A stretch of DNA of 14,628 nt from positions 1 to 14,628 of the forward strand of contig JAJZPY010000051.1 of assembly GCA_021811005.1 (NCBI GenBank), given 5' to 3'. The DNA comes from Pseudomonadota bacterium (GTDB lineage Bacteria > Pseudomonadota > Gammaproteobacteria > Burkholderiales > Ferrovaceae). Of the stretch, positions 6,961-14,628 are shown in pieces. How positions within the stretch are numbered: the stretch's first letter is position 1; every line of letters starts with the position of its first letter. Position numbers and translations under genes: made by a program. Under the pieces are notes generated by a model. It saw only the letters and a program-made list of their open reading frames with translations. It was not told the DNA's origin and did not search any database.

Positions 6961-8916
6961 TTACGCCTTGACGAACCACAGGCTCATCAGGATGAACACG
7001 CCAAAAATCATGATGAAGGCGTAGTGGTAAATGTAGCCGGTCTGCATGCGGCGCAGCCGGCCGGACAGGCGCCCCACCAGGTTGGCGCTGCCGTTGACCA
7101 TGAGGCCGTCGATCAGGCGCATGTCGCCCACGCGCCACAGGCTGGTGCCCACTTCGCGCGCGCCGCCGGCAAAAACGATTTCGTTGAAGCGGTCAAAGTA
7201 GTACTTGTTGTCGAGCAGGGTGTAGAGCCCGCGCAGGCGCGCCATGAAGGCATCGGGCACGGACGTCCACTTGAGGTAGAAGGCGGCGGCGCAGGCGATG
7301 CCGGCCACGGCCAGCGCGAACGGCAGTGCCGTCACGCCATGGGCCATGAAGGCACCCACGCCGTGCCATTCCTCGCGCAGGGCGTGCAGGCCGCCGTTGC
7401 CGGGCAGCACGGTGATGGAATTGCCGAAATAGTTGCCCATGACCATGGGGTCGATGAAGAGATACCCTGCCACCACCGAAGGAATGGCCAGCAGGATGAG
7501 CGGCAGCGTGATGACCCAGGGCGACTCGTGCAGGTGCTCGCGGGTGTGCTCATCCATGCGCGGCTTGCCGTGGAACGTCATGAACAGCATGCGGAAGCTG
7601 TAGAACGCGGTCACGAACACGCCCGCCATGACGGCGAACGTGGCATAGCCGGAGCCTGGCAGGTCCGATGCCTGCACCGCCTCGATGATGGCGTCCTTGG
7701 AGAAAAAGCCGGCAAAAGGCGGAATGCCCGCCAGCGCCAGGGAGCCCACGAGTGCCGTCACGTAGGTGATGGGCAGGTACTTGCGCAGGCCGCCCATGTT
7801 GCGCATGTCCTGCTCGTGGTGCATGGCGTGGATCACGGAACCGGCGCCCAGGAACAGGAGCGCCTTGAAGAAGGCGTGGGTCCCCAGGTGGAAAATCGCC
7901 ACCGGGTAGGCCGAAGCGCCCAGCGCCACGGTCATGTAGCCCAGCTGCGACAGGGTGGAATAGGCCACCACGCGCTTGATGTCATTCTGGATGATGCCGA
8001 GGAAGGCCATGAACAGCGCCGTGCTGGCGCCGATCACGAGCACCACCGAACGGGCGGTTTCCGACAGCTCGAACAGGGGCGACATGCGCGACACCATGAA
8101 AATGCCGGCCGTCACCATGGTGGCGGCGTGGATCAGGGCGGAAATCGGCGTGGGACCTTCCATGGAATCGGGCAGCCACACGTGCAGCGGCATCTGGGCC
8201 GACTTGCCCATGGCCCCGATGAACAGCAGGATGCACACCACGGTCATGAGCGACACCGGACTGCCGGCGACCAGTTCGATGGCGTCATGGGCCACCAGCG
8301 GCGCGCGTTCGAACACGGTGGCATAATCGAGCGAACCGAAATGGGCCAGGATGAGGCCGATGCCCAGCAGGAAACCGAGGTCGCCCACGCGGTTGACCAG
8401 GAACGCCTTGAGGTTGGCGTAAATGGCCGTGGGGCGGGTGTACCAGAAGCCGATCAGGAGGTAGGAGACCAGGCCCACCGCTTCCCAGCCGAAGAACAGC
8501 TGCAGGAAGTTGTTGGACATGACCAGCATCAGCATGGAAAAGGTGAACAGCGAAATGTAGCTGAAAAAGCGCTGGTAGCCGGGGTCTTCTTCCATGTAGC
8601 CGATGGTGTAGATGTGCACCATGAGGGACACGAAAGTCACCACCAGCATCATGGTCACCGTGAGCGGGTCGATCAGGAAGCCCACGGACATCGTGATGTC
8701 TTCCACCGACAGCCAGGTGTAGACCGGGCCGTTGAACAGGTGCCCGGCGAACACGTCGCGCGCGATGGCGAGCGAGGCCAGGAACGACAGGGCCACGCCC
8801 AGGATGGTGACCGTGTGGCTGCCGGCGCGTCCCAGCTGTTTGCCGAACAGGCCGGCCAGCAGGGAGCCCGCCAGGGGGGCCAGGGGAACCAGCAGGTAAA
8901 GGCTATGCATGCTCAT
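6961..8916 (-). CDS. nuoL: NADH-quinone oxidoreductase subunit L
   Basis: Distal antiporter-like proton pump of complex I. It carries the long lateral helix that runs along the membrane arm and ends in a C-terminal transmembrane helix. 651 residues, a little longer than the 613 of E. coli. Functional residues match the family: E145 in FGWEAVGLVSYLL (E144 in E. coli), D179 (D178), K238 in GKSAQMPLHVWLPD (K229), K351 in THAFFKALLFLGAG (K342), and K407-D408 in GFFSKDAI (K399-D400). There are three nearby ATGs. The one at 8925 overlaps the nuoK stop as ATGA, but AAGGA abuts it with no spacer. The ATG at 8916 has AAGGA 9 nt upstream and gives MSMHSLYLL, close to the usual family N-terminus. I therefore take 8916 and note 8925 as the alternative. 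Confidence 0.97.
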   Translation of the reverse strand: MSMHSLYLLVPLAPLAGSLLAGLFGKQLGRAGSHTVTILGVALSFLASLAIARDVFAGHLFNGPVYTWLSVEDITMSVGFLIDPLTVTMMLVVTFVSLMVHIYTIGYMEEDPGYQRFFSYISLFTFSMLMLVMSNNFLQLFFGWEAVGLVSYLLIGFWYTRPTAIYANLKAFLVNRVGDLGFLLGIGLILAHFGSLDYATVFERAPLVAHDAIELVAGSPVSLMTVVCILLFIGAMGKSAQMPLHVWLPDSMEGPTPISALIHAATMVTAGIFMVSRMSPLFELSETARSVVLVIGASTALFMAFLGIIQNDIKRVVAYSTLSQLGYMTVALGASAYPVAIFHLGTHAFFKALLFLGAGSVIHAMHHEQDMRNMGGLRKYLPITYVTALVGSLALAGIPPFAGFFSKDAIIEAVQASDLPGSGYATFAVMAGVFVTAFYSFRMLFMTFHGKPRMDEHTREHLHESPWVITLPLILLAIPSVVAGYLFIDPMVMGNYFGNSITVLPGNGGLHALREEWHGVGAFMAHGVTALPFALAVAGIACAAAFYLKWTSVPDAFMARLRGLYTLLDNKYYFDRFNEIVFAGGAREVGTSLWRVGDMRLIDGLMVNGSANLVGRLSGRLRRMQTGYIYHYAFIMIFGVFILMSLWFVKA

Positions 8917-8921
8917 GAGGC

Positions 8922-9227
8922 TCATTCCTTCAGGCTGTTCAGGTCATCCACATTGATGGAGCGGATGTTCCGGAACAGGACGACCAGGATCGCAAGACCG
9001 ATGGCCGACTCGGCCGCCGCCACGGTCAGGATGAAAAACACGAACACCTGCCCGGCAGTGTCGTGCAGGTAATGGGAGAAGGCCACGAAGTTGATGTTGA
9101 CGGCCAGCAGCATCAGCTCGATGCACATGAGCAGGATGATGACGTTTTTGCGGTTGAGGAAAATTCCCACCACGCTGATGGCAAACAGCACGGCGCCCAG
9201 CATCAGGTAATCGGTCAGGTTGATCAT
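8922..9227 (-). CDS. nuoK: NADH-quinone oxidoreductase subunit K
   Basis: Small membrane-arm subunit with three transmembrane helices, homologous to MrpC. 101 residues (100 in E. coli). Its two proton-pathway glutamates are present: E37 in MCIELMLLAVN and E73 in VAAAESAIGLAI, matching E36 and E72 of E. coli. The start is the ATG at 9227, whose A is also the last base of the nuoJ TGA (TGATG overlap). AAGGA at 9234-9238 is 6 nt upstream. A GTG just before it would sit too close to this Shine-Dalgarno. The 3' end overlaps an alternative nuoL start. The protein is complete and typical. Confidence 0.97.
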   Translation of the reverse strand: MINLTDYLMLGAVLFAISVVGIFLNRKNVIILLMCIELMLLAVNINFVAFSHYLHDTAGQVFVFFILTVAAAESAIGLAILVVLFRNIRSINVDDLNSLKE

Positions 9228-9832
9228 CACTGGTCCTTTTCAGAGCGCATGGGCACGATGCGGAGGCGGTCACGCGCCCGCACGCGCACCTGCCAGGCGG
9301 GATCCAGGTGCCGGGTGTCCTTGCGCCGGCGCAGGGTCAGGGCGATGGCGGCGACGATGGCCACCAGCAGGATGACGGCTGCCAGCTCGAAGGGATACAC
9401 GTAGTCCGTGTACAGCACGAGCCCCAGTTCACGCGTGTTGCTGATGTTGCCGGGTGCGGCATGCAGTCCGCTGCCGAGGTTGCCGAACTGCTTGCTGGTC
9501 ACCACCAGCAGCATTTCCGCCACCATGAGCAGCGCCACGCCGGCGCCGAGCGGCAGGTGTTTCCAGAAGCCTTCGCGCAGCCGGTCGAGATCGATGTTGA
9601 GCATCATCACCACAAACAGGAACAGCACCATGACCGCGCCCACGTACACCAGCACCAGGGCGATGGCGAGGAATTCGGCTTCCAGCATCAGCCACAGGCC
9701 GGAGGCCGTGAAGAAGGCCAGCACCAGGAAAAGCGCCGCGTGCACCGGATTGCGCGCCGTGATCACGCCCACGCCGGAGGCCAGCAGCACCAGGGCGAAG
9801 GCGGAGAAAATCAGGATGGGGAAATCGATCAC
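9227..9832 (-). CDS. nuoJ: NADH-quinone oxidoreductase subunit J
   Basis: Membrane-arm subunit with about five helices, packed between NuoH and NuoK and part of the link between quinone reduction and proton pumping. 201 residues (184 in E. coli). The conserved third-helix stretch VYVGAVMVLFLFVVMML is present, as are NPVHAALFL near residue 28 and LYTDYVYPFELAAVILL before the last helix. The tail is strongly charged (RRRKDTRH onward), a feature I associate with betaproteobacterial NuoJ. The start codon is GTG at 9832: there is no ATG near the N-terminal helix, and AAGGGA lies 8 nt upstream, overlapping the nuoI TAA. The stop overlaps the nuoK start by one base. Confidence 0.96.
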   Translation of the reverse strand: MIDFPILIFSAFALVLLASGVGVITARNPVHAALFLVLAFFTASGLWLMLEAEFLAIALVLVYVGAVMVLFLFVVMMLNIDLDRLREGFWKHLPLGAGVALLMVAEMLLVVTSKQFGNLGSGLHAAPGNISNTRELGLVLYTDYVYPFELAAVILLVAIVAAIALTLRRRKDTRHLDPAWQVRVRARDRLRIVPMRSEKDQ

Positions 9833-9844
9833 CTTGGGAGTCCC

Positions 9845-10333
9845 TTATCGGTAGCGTGCGTCTTCCGCACGGTCGGCGGCAATCTGGGCTTCGTAGCGGT
9901 CGCCCACGGCCAGGAGCTTTTCCTTGGTCATGAGCAGGTCGCCGCGCTGTTCGCCGTGGTATTCGAAAATGCGGGTTTCCACGATCGAGTCCACGGGGCA
10001 GGATTCCTCGCAGAAGCCGCAGAAAATGCACTTGCTGAGGTCGATGTCGTAACGCGTGGTGCGGCGCGTGCCGTCGGCGCGCTGTTCCGACTCGATGGTG
10101 ATGGCCATGGCCGGACACACCGCCTCGCACAGCTTGCAGGCAATGCAGCGCTCTTCCCCGTTGGGGTAGCGGCGCAGGGCATGCAGGCCGCGGAAACGCG
10201 GCGATTGCGGGGTCTTTTCCTCGGGGTACTGGACCGTGATCTTGCGCGCCAGGAAATGGCGCCCCGTCACCGACATTCCTTTCAGGAGTTCAGTGAGGGT
10301 CCAGCTTTTGACGAATTCCTTGATGGCTCCCAT
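9845..10333 (-). CDS. nuoI: NADH-quinone oxidoreductase subunit I (Fe-S clusters N6a/N6b)
   Basis: Peripheral-arm subunit that passes electrons from NuoG towards cluster N2 through two [4Fe-4S] clusters. 162 residues, the usual length for this family in betaproteobacteria. The eight cysteine ligands are complete in two ferredoxin motifs: C63, C66, C69 and C73 in CIACKLCEAVCP, and C102, C105, C108 and C112 in CIFCGFCEESCP. As in all 8Fe ferredoxin folds, the last Cys of each motif belongs to the other cluster. The ATG at 10333 gives MGAIKEFVKSWTL and has a strong Shine-Dalgarno, GAGGAG at 10340-10345, 6 nt upstream. The frame is open further upstream only because it runs into the nuoH end. It begins 14 nt after the nuoH stop. 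Confidence 0.98.
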   Translation of the reverse strand: MGAIKEFVKSWTLTELLKGMSVTGRHFLARKITVQYPEEKTPQSPRFRGLHALRRYPNGEERCIACKLCEAVCPAMAITIESEQRADGTRRTTRYDIDLSKCIFCGFCEESCPVDSIVETRIFEYHGEQRGDLLMTKEKLLAVGDRYEAQIAADRAEDARYR

Positions 10334-10347
10334 GGGCTGCTCCTCGA

Positions 10348-11397
10348 TCAGTGGAACCAGAGATTGAGCACGGGCAGGCCGCGCACCGGTTCCTGCATGA
10401 GCAGGCCCACCAGCAGCAGCCACACCAGCGTGACCGGAATGAAAACCTTCCAGCCCAGGCGCATGATCTGGTCATAGCGGTAGCGCGGGAAGGTGGCCCT
10501 GAACCACAGGAACAGGAACAGGACAAAACTCATCTTGGCGAACAGCCACAGGATGCTGTCGGGCAGGAACGGCACCGGCGACAGCCAGCCGCCCATGAAC
10601 ATGAGGGAGGCGAGCGCCGCGATCAGGATCATGTTGGCGTATTCGGCCAGGAAGAAGATGGCGAAGGCCATGCCGGAATATTCCACGTGGAAGCCCGCCA
10701 CGATTTCGGACTCCCCTTCCGCCACGTCGAAAGGCGCGCGGTTGGTTTCGGCCGTGCCGGAAATGACGTACACCACGAACATGGGCAGCAGCGGCACCCA
10801 GTTCCACTGGAGCGCTCCCCACGGTCCCTGCTGGGCCTTGACGATGTCCACCAGGTTGAGGCTGTGGGACATCATGAGCACCGTCACCAGGGCAAACCCC
10901 ATGGCGATTTCGTAGGACACGATCTGGGCCGCGGAACGCAGCGCGCCCAGGAACGCGTACTTGGAGTTGGAGGACCATCCGGCCAGCACCACGCCGTACA
11001 CGCCCATGGACGTGATGGCCATGATGTAGAGCAGGCTCGCGTCCACGTTGGCCAGCACGAGTTCGGGCGTGAACGGCACCACGGCCCAGGCGGCCAGCGC
11101 CGGCATGATGGCCAGCATGGGGGCGAGGCCGAAGAGGATCTTGTTGGCGCCGGTGGGCACCACGATTTCCTTCATCAGCAGCTTGATGGCGTCGGCGATG
11201 GGCTGCAGCAGGCCGTAAGGACCGACCCGGTTGGGGCCGATGCGGATTTGCATGTAGCCGATGACCTTGCGCTCGATCAGGGTGAGGTAGGCCACGGCGC
11301 CCATGAGCGGCAGCACGATCACCACGATCTTGACGAGATCCCACACCACCGGCCACAGGGGGCCGAAAAACGCCTGTACCGCTTGCGGAACCATCAT
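10348..11397 (-). CDS. nuoH: NADH-quinone oxidoreductase subunit H
   Basis: Membrane subunit that joins the peripheral arm to the pump modules and forms part of the quinone chamber. 349 residues with eight or nine transmembrane helices. Signature segments are all present: ERK at 42-44, IGPNRVGPYGLLQP at 53-66, VSYEIAMGF near 160-168, and the loop ETNRAPFD (217-224) followed by EGESEIVAGF (227-236) and EYSGMAFA. These acidic loop residues are conserved at the quinone and proton interface. Two ATGs are adjacent; the first (11397) has GGAGG 7 nt upstream and overlaps the nuoG stop as ATGA, so it is chosen. The protein is complete, with no missing key residue. Confidence 0.98.
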   Translation of the reverse strand: MMVPQAVQAFFGPLWPVVWDLVKIVVIVLPLMGAVAYLTLIERKVIGYMQIRIGPNRVGPYGLLQPIADAIKLLMKEIVVPTGANKILFGLAPMLAIMPALAAWAVVPFTPELVLANVDASLLYIMAITSMGVYGVVLAGWSSNSKYAFLGALRSAAQIVSYEIAMGFALVTVLMMSHSLNLVDIVKAQQGPWGALQWNWVPLLPMFVVYVISGTAETNRAPFDVAEGESEIVAGFHVEYSGMAFAIFFLAEYANMILIAALASLMFMGGWLSPVPFLPDSILWLFAKMSFVLFLFLWFRATFPRYRYDQIMRLGWKVFIPVTLVWLLLVGLLMQEPVRGLPVLNLWFH

Positions 11398-13775
11398 GCG
11401 AGCGCCTCCAATGCAACCATGCCGAGCGCGTCACCGAGCCCTGCCGTGAGGGGATGTCCCGCGGGAACGCGGGCGCATCCTTCCGGAATGCCGGCATCGA
11501 ACGCGAGCGGCAGCTCCGCCGTGCCGTTGCCCTGGCGCACGCGCACCGTGGCACCGGCCGCCAGGCCCAGGCGCTGCCCCTGGCGGGGATGCACCGTCAC
11601 CTGCACGGTCTGCGCCAGGCGCGTGGCCTGCAGGGCAGGCGAACGCCGCACCAGCGGGTCGGCGTGATAGACCGGCACGTCGCCGATGCGCTCGATGGTG
11701 CCGAGCGAAGCGCGCACCTTGATCTGGGGCAGGCCGGACAGGCCGTTGCCGAGCGTCTGCGGCACCACCACCGAAAGGTCGGGGGTGATTTCCGTGCGCA
11801 CGTCGGCGATGGATTCGAAATCAAAGCCGGACAGGTCGAACAGGTTGCCCAGCACGCGCAGCACCTTCCAGCCCGGGCGGGCTTCGCCCTTGGGCGCCAG
11901 CACGCCATTGAAGGGCTGCACGCGCCCTTCCATGCTGACGTAAGTGCCGGCCGTTTCGGTGAAGGGCGCCATGGGCAGCAGCACGGTGGCCCATTCGGGA
12001 GCCCGGCCCTTGAACGCGGTCAGGGCCACCACGCACTCGGCCGACTGCAGGGCCGCCAGGGTGGCCGCCGGATCGGCGCTGTCGAGCTGGGGCTCCAGCC
12101 CCATGACGAGATAGGCCTTGCGCGGCGCGTGCAGCATGGCCTGGGCGTCCAGGCCGGTGGCCGCATGGGTGCCGAGCGGGCCGCGGTGAGGCACGGCACC
12201 TGCCAGGTAGGCTCCCACGCCGTTGGCGGCTTCGCCCAGAACGCCCATGGGGCAATTCAGCAACTGGGACAGGGCCTGGGCCAGCGCGTACAGGGTGGCG
12301 TATTCGGCATGGTGCTGGGCCAGGTGACCCAGCATGACGGCGCTGCCCGGTTCACGCAGCAGGCTTTCGGCAATGGCGTCGGCTTCGGCGGAAGGCTGGC
12401 CGCTGGACAGCGCTTGCAGCGCGGCCGGCATGGGCACGCCCTGGCGCTGGGCCACGGCCTGCAACACCTGGGCCAACAGGGCCGGCAGCTCGCTGGGGCG
12501 GCCGATGAGCTGCGCGCCCAGCGGCATGGCGAGGTCGTCCGCAATCGGATTGACACGGTGCACGCGCGCGCCTTGCGTGGCGGCGCGACGCAGGCGCACG
12601 GCCAGCAGCGGCTGCTCCTGGCGCAAGGCGCTGCCGATCAGGAGGCACGACTTGAGGGTGGACCAGCCGGCCACCGGCATGCCCAGCCAGGGCGCACCCT
12701 GCTGCAGGGCGTCCAGCGAAAAGTCGGTCTGGCGCAGGCGGTGGTCGATGTTGTGCACGCCCAGCTCGCGCATCAGCTTCTGCGCAAGGAACAGCTCTTC
12801 CAGCGTCTGGTGCGGGCTGAGGAGCGCGCCCAGGGCTTCGGGGCCGTGCGCCTTGCGTGCCGCATTGAGACCGTCCACGGCGGCCTGCAGGGCTTCGGCC
12901 CACTGCACTTCCACCCATTGCCCGTTGCGCTTGACCATGGGTTTGGTGAGGCGGTCTTCGCTGTTGAGCGCCTGATAGGAAAAGCGGTCGCGGTCGGACA
13001 GCCAGCATTCGTTCACGGCTTCGTTGTTGCGCGGCAGCACGCGCACCACTTCGCGGTTGAACTTGACCTGCACTTCCAGGTTGGCGCCCAGGCCATCGTG
13101 CGGGCTCACGCCGGGATGGTCGGTCAGCTCCCAGGAACGCGCCTTGAAGCGGAACGGCTTGCTGGTGAGCGCGCCCACCGGGCACAGGTCGATGGCGTTG
13201 CCGGACACTTCGGAGTCCACCGTCAGGTCCATGAAAGCGAGGATTTCGGAATGCTCCCCGCGCCCGCCCACGCCCAGTTCCATGATGCCTGCGATTTCCT
13301 GGCCGTAGCGCACGCAGCGGGTGCACAGGATGCAGCGCGTCATGTCGGTGGAAATCAGCGGCCCGAGGTCCTTGTTGGACACCACGCGCTTGCGTTCGGC
13401 GTAGCGCGAGGCGCTGCCGCCATAGCCCACGCTCAGGTCCTGCAGCTTGCATTCGCCGCCCTGGTCGCAGATGGGACAATCGAGCGGGTGGTTGATGAGC
13501 AGGAATTCCATCACCCCTTTCTGCGCCTTCACGGCGTAGTCGGAATGGGTTTGCACCTTCATGCCTTCCACCACCGGCGTGGCGCAGGCCGGCAGGGGCT
13601 TGGGCGCCTTTTCCACCTGCACCAGGCACATGCGGCAGTTGGCCGCGATGGACAGCTTGCGGTGATAGCAGAAGTGGGGAATCTTGATGCCCAGCTGGCG
13701 CGCCGCGTCCATCACGGTGCGTCCGCTTTCCACCTGGGTGGACTGGCCGTCGATTTCGATATTCAAGAGCGCCAT
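11394..13775 (-). CDS. nuoG: NADH-quinone oxidoreductase subunit G
   Basis: Largest peripheral-arm subunit, 793 residues; it carries the electron relay from NuoF/NuoE to NuoI. Cluster ligands in order: [2Fe-2S] N1b at C36, C47, C50 and C64; [4Fe-4S] N5 with the unusual histidine, H96, C100, C103 and C109; [4Fe-4S] N4 at C148, C151, C154 and C198. After residue 205 the protein follows the molybdopterin oxidoreductase fold, without cofactor chemistry in this family, and ends with a small barrel-like domain (about 690-793). The four cysteines that hold the extra N7 cluster in E. coli NuoG are absent: the segment after RSWELTDH has no CxxC. Beta, alpha and mitochondrial forms usually lack N7. The ATG at 13775 has AAGGTGG 8 nt upstream, inside the nuoF end, and follows the nuoF stop by 3 nt. 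Confidence 0.98.
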   Translation of the reverse strand: MALLNIEIDGQSTQVESGRTVMDAARQLGIKIPHFCYHRKLSIAANCRMCLVQVEKAPKPLPACATPVVEGMKVQTHSDYAVKAQKGVMEFLLINHPLDCPICDQGGECKLQDLSVGYGGSASRYAERKRVVSNKDLGPLISTDMTRCILCTRCVRYGQEIAGIMELGVGGRGEHSEILAFMDLTVDSEVSGNAIDLCPVGALTSKPFRFKARSWELTDHPGVSPHDGLGANLEVQVKFNREVVRVLPRNNEAVNECWLSDRDRFSYQALNSEDRLTKPMVKRNGQWVEVQWAEALQAAVDGLNAARKAHGPEALGALLSPHQTLEELFLAQKLMRELGVHNIDHRLRQTDFSLDALQQGAPWLGMPVAGWSTLKSCLLIGSALRQEQPLLAVRLRRAATQGARVHRVNPIADDLAMPLGAQLIGRPSELPALLAQVLQAVAQRQGVPMPAALQALSSGQPSAEADAIAESLLREPGSAVMLGHLAQHHAEYATLYALAQALSQLLNCPMGVLGEAANGVGAYLAGAVPHRGPLGTHAATGLDAQAMLHAPRKAYLVMGLEPQLDSADPAATLAALQSAECVVALTAFKGRAPEWATVLLPMAPFTETAGTYVSMEGRVQPFNGVLAPKGEARPGWKVLRVLGNLFDLSGFDFESIADVRTEITPDLSVVVPQTLGNGLSGLPQIKVRASLGTIERIGDVPVYHADPLVRRSPALQATRLAQTVQVTVHPRQGQRLGLAAGATVRVRQGNGTAELPLAFDAGIPEGCARVPAGHPLTAGLGDALGMVALEALA

Positions 13776-13778
13776 CGG

Positions 13779-14628
13779 TTACGCCACCTTTTCCTGGCGT
13801 TCGGAAGGTCCCACCAGGCACCGCTTGTGGGTGACGTGGTGTTCGAATTCCGAACGGAAATGATTGACAAAGCTGCGCACCGGCATGGCGGCCGCATCGC
13901 CCAGGGCGCAGATGGTGCGCCCCTGGATGTTGTCGCTCACCGACAGCAGCAGATCGAGGTCTTCCATGCGTCCCTGGCCGTGCTCGATGCGATGCACCAC
14001 CCGGTAAAGCCAGCCGGTGCCTTCACGGCACGGCGTGCACTGGCCGCAGGATTCTTCGTGGTAGAAATAGGACAGGCGCTCGAGGGCGCGCACCATGCAG
14101 GTGGTTTCATCCATCACGATGACGGCGCCCGACCCCAGCATCGACCCCGCCTTGGCGATGGAGTCGTAGTCCATGTCGGTTTGCATCATGATGTCGGCAG
14201 GCAGCACGGGCATGGAGGAACCGCCCGGAATGACGGCCTTGAGCTTGCGCCCGCCGCGCATGCCGCCCGCCATTTCCAGCAGCCTGGCAAACGGCGTGCC
14301 GAGCGGCACTTCGTAGTTGCCGGGCCTGGCCACATGGCCGGAGACCGAAAAAATCTTGCTGCCGCCGTTGTTGGGCTTGCCCAGTTCAAGGAACGCTTCG
14401 CCGCCGTTGCGGATGATCCAGGGCACGCTGGCAAAGGTTTCCGTGTTGTTGATGGTGGTGGGCTTGCCGTACAGGCCGTAGGTGGCCGGAAACGGCGGCT
14501 TGTAGCGGGGCTGCCCCTTCTTGCCTTCAATGGATTCGAGCAGCGCGGTTTCTTCGCCGCAGATGTAGGCGCCGTAGCCGTGGTGGTTGAACAGCTAGAA
14601 GGAGAAGTTCGTGCCCAGGATGTTGCGC
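13779..14628 (-). CDS. nuoF: NADH-quinone oxidoreductase subunit F, 5' end outside window, with in-frame TAG
   Basis: C-terminal two thirds of the NADH- and FMN-binding subunit of complex I (whole protein usually about 425-445 residues). The frame starts at the right edge with RNILGTNFSF, meets TAG at 14597-14595, then continues LFNHHGYGAYICGEETALLE and on to the TAA at 13779. ICGEETALLES is a core NuoF motif. The ligands of [4Fe-4S] N3 are intact: three Cys in SCGQCTPC (codons at 14048-14046, 14039-14037 and 14030-14028) and the fourth in TICALGD (13910-13908). E. coli NuoF has Glu at the TAG position (FDFELF), so one G-to-T change from GAG would explain it. The first GTG after the TAG (14426) would start far inside the domain and cannot give a working protein. 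The FMN glycine-rich loop lies outside the window. Identity is certain; whether the gene is intact in the organism is not. Confidence 0.93.
14595..14597 (-). other. Premature amber (TAG) codon in the nuoF frame
   Basis: Read on the minus strand the triplet is TAG, in the same phase as the downstream nuoF codons (the N3-ligand Cys codons, the terminal TAA) and the upstream NILGT codons. There is no frameshift: both sides are NuoF in one phase. The position is 32 bases from the window edge, so a base-calling or assembly error near a contig end is a real possibility. Confidence 0.85.

Noticed and set aside
5434..9072. A 1212-codon open frame on the plus strand, antisense to nuoM, nuoL and the end of nuoK.
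   Set aside because: It mirrors GC-rich nuo codons. The product is dominated by H, Q, G and E with no recognisable domain, while the opposite strand has unmistakable NuoL and NuoM with all catalytic residues.
10351..11667. A 438-codon plus-strand open frame opposite nuoH and the nuoG end.
   Set aside because: His/Gln/Gly-rich shadow of nuoH codons with no recognisable family.
14426..14530. An internal GTG restart making a shorter NuoF after the TAG.
   Set aside because: It would drop the NADH/FMN-binding part including ICGEETALLES, so a functional short form is not credible; the GTG is simply a valine codon in VPWIIRNGG.

Overview
The window is ordinary, gene-dense, GC-rich chromosomal DNA from a proteobacterium, most likely a betaproteobacterium. 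This is a judgement from the protein sequences: NuoF, NuoG and NuoJ look beta-type, NuoJ has a charged C-terminal tail, and a NUDIX gene follows nuoN. No database search was possible. I see no mobile element, CRISPR array, tRNA, rRNA or sign of recent transfer.

Right three quarters (about 4000-14628, minus strand): the distal part of a complex I operon, read right to left as nuoF (cut by the window edge), nuoG, H, I, J, K, L, M and N, followed immediately by a NUDIX hydrolase gene of the ADP-ribose pyrophosphatase type. Junctions are 15 nt or less and several genes overlap by 1-4 nt, so this is one tightly coupled transcription unit. F and G are parts of the NADH-oxidising and Fe-S arm, I carries clusters N6a/N6b, H forms the quinone and proton interface, and J, K, L, M and N form the proton-pumping membrane arm. 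The catalytic glutamates and lysines of the membrane arm are all in place.

Left quarter (1-4000): htpG (Hsp90) on the plus strand lies between two NUDIX genes on the minus strand. The left one has an N-terminal zinc ribbon and is followed 4 nt later by rlmD (23S rRNA m5U methyltransferase), which runs off the left edge. The 172 bp gap between it and htpG holds a near-consensus heat-shock (sigma-32) promoter facing htpG. On the other strand is a leader with two small hairpins, one of which covers the NUDIX ribosome binding site. At its other end htpG overlaps the nuo-linked NUDIX gene tail-to-tail by 23 bp, with no visible terminator.

The most notable anomaly is an in-frame TAG inside nuoF, 32 bases from the right edge. 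Recognisable NuoF sequence continues in the same frame on both sides. It is either a sequence error near a possible contig end or a genuine nonsense mutation in a core respiratory gene. I found no convincing undescribed system.
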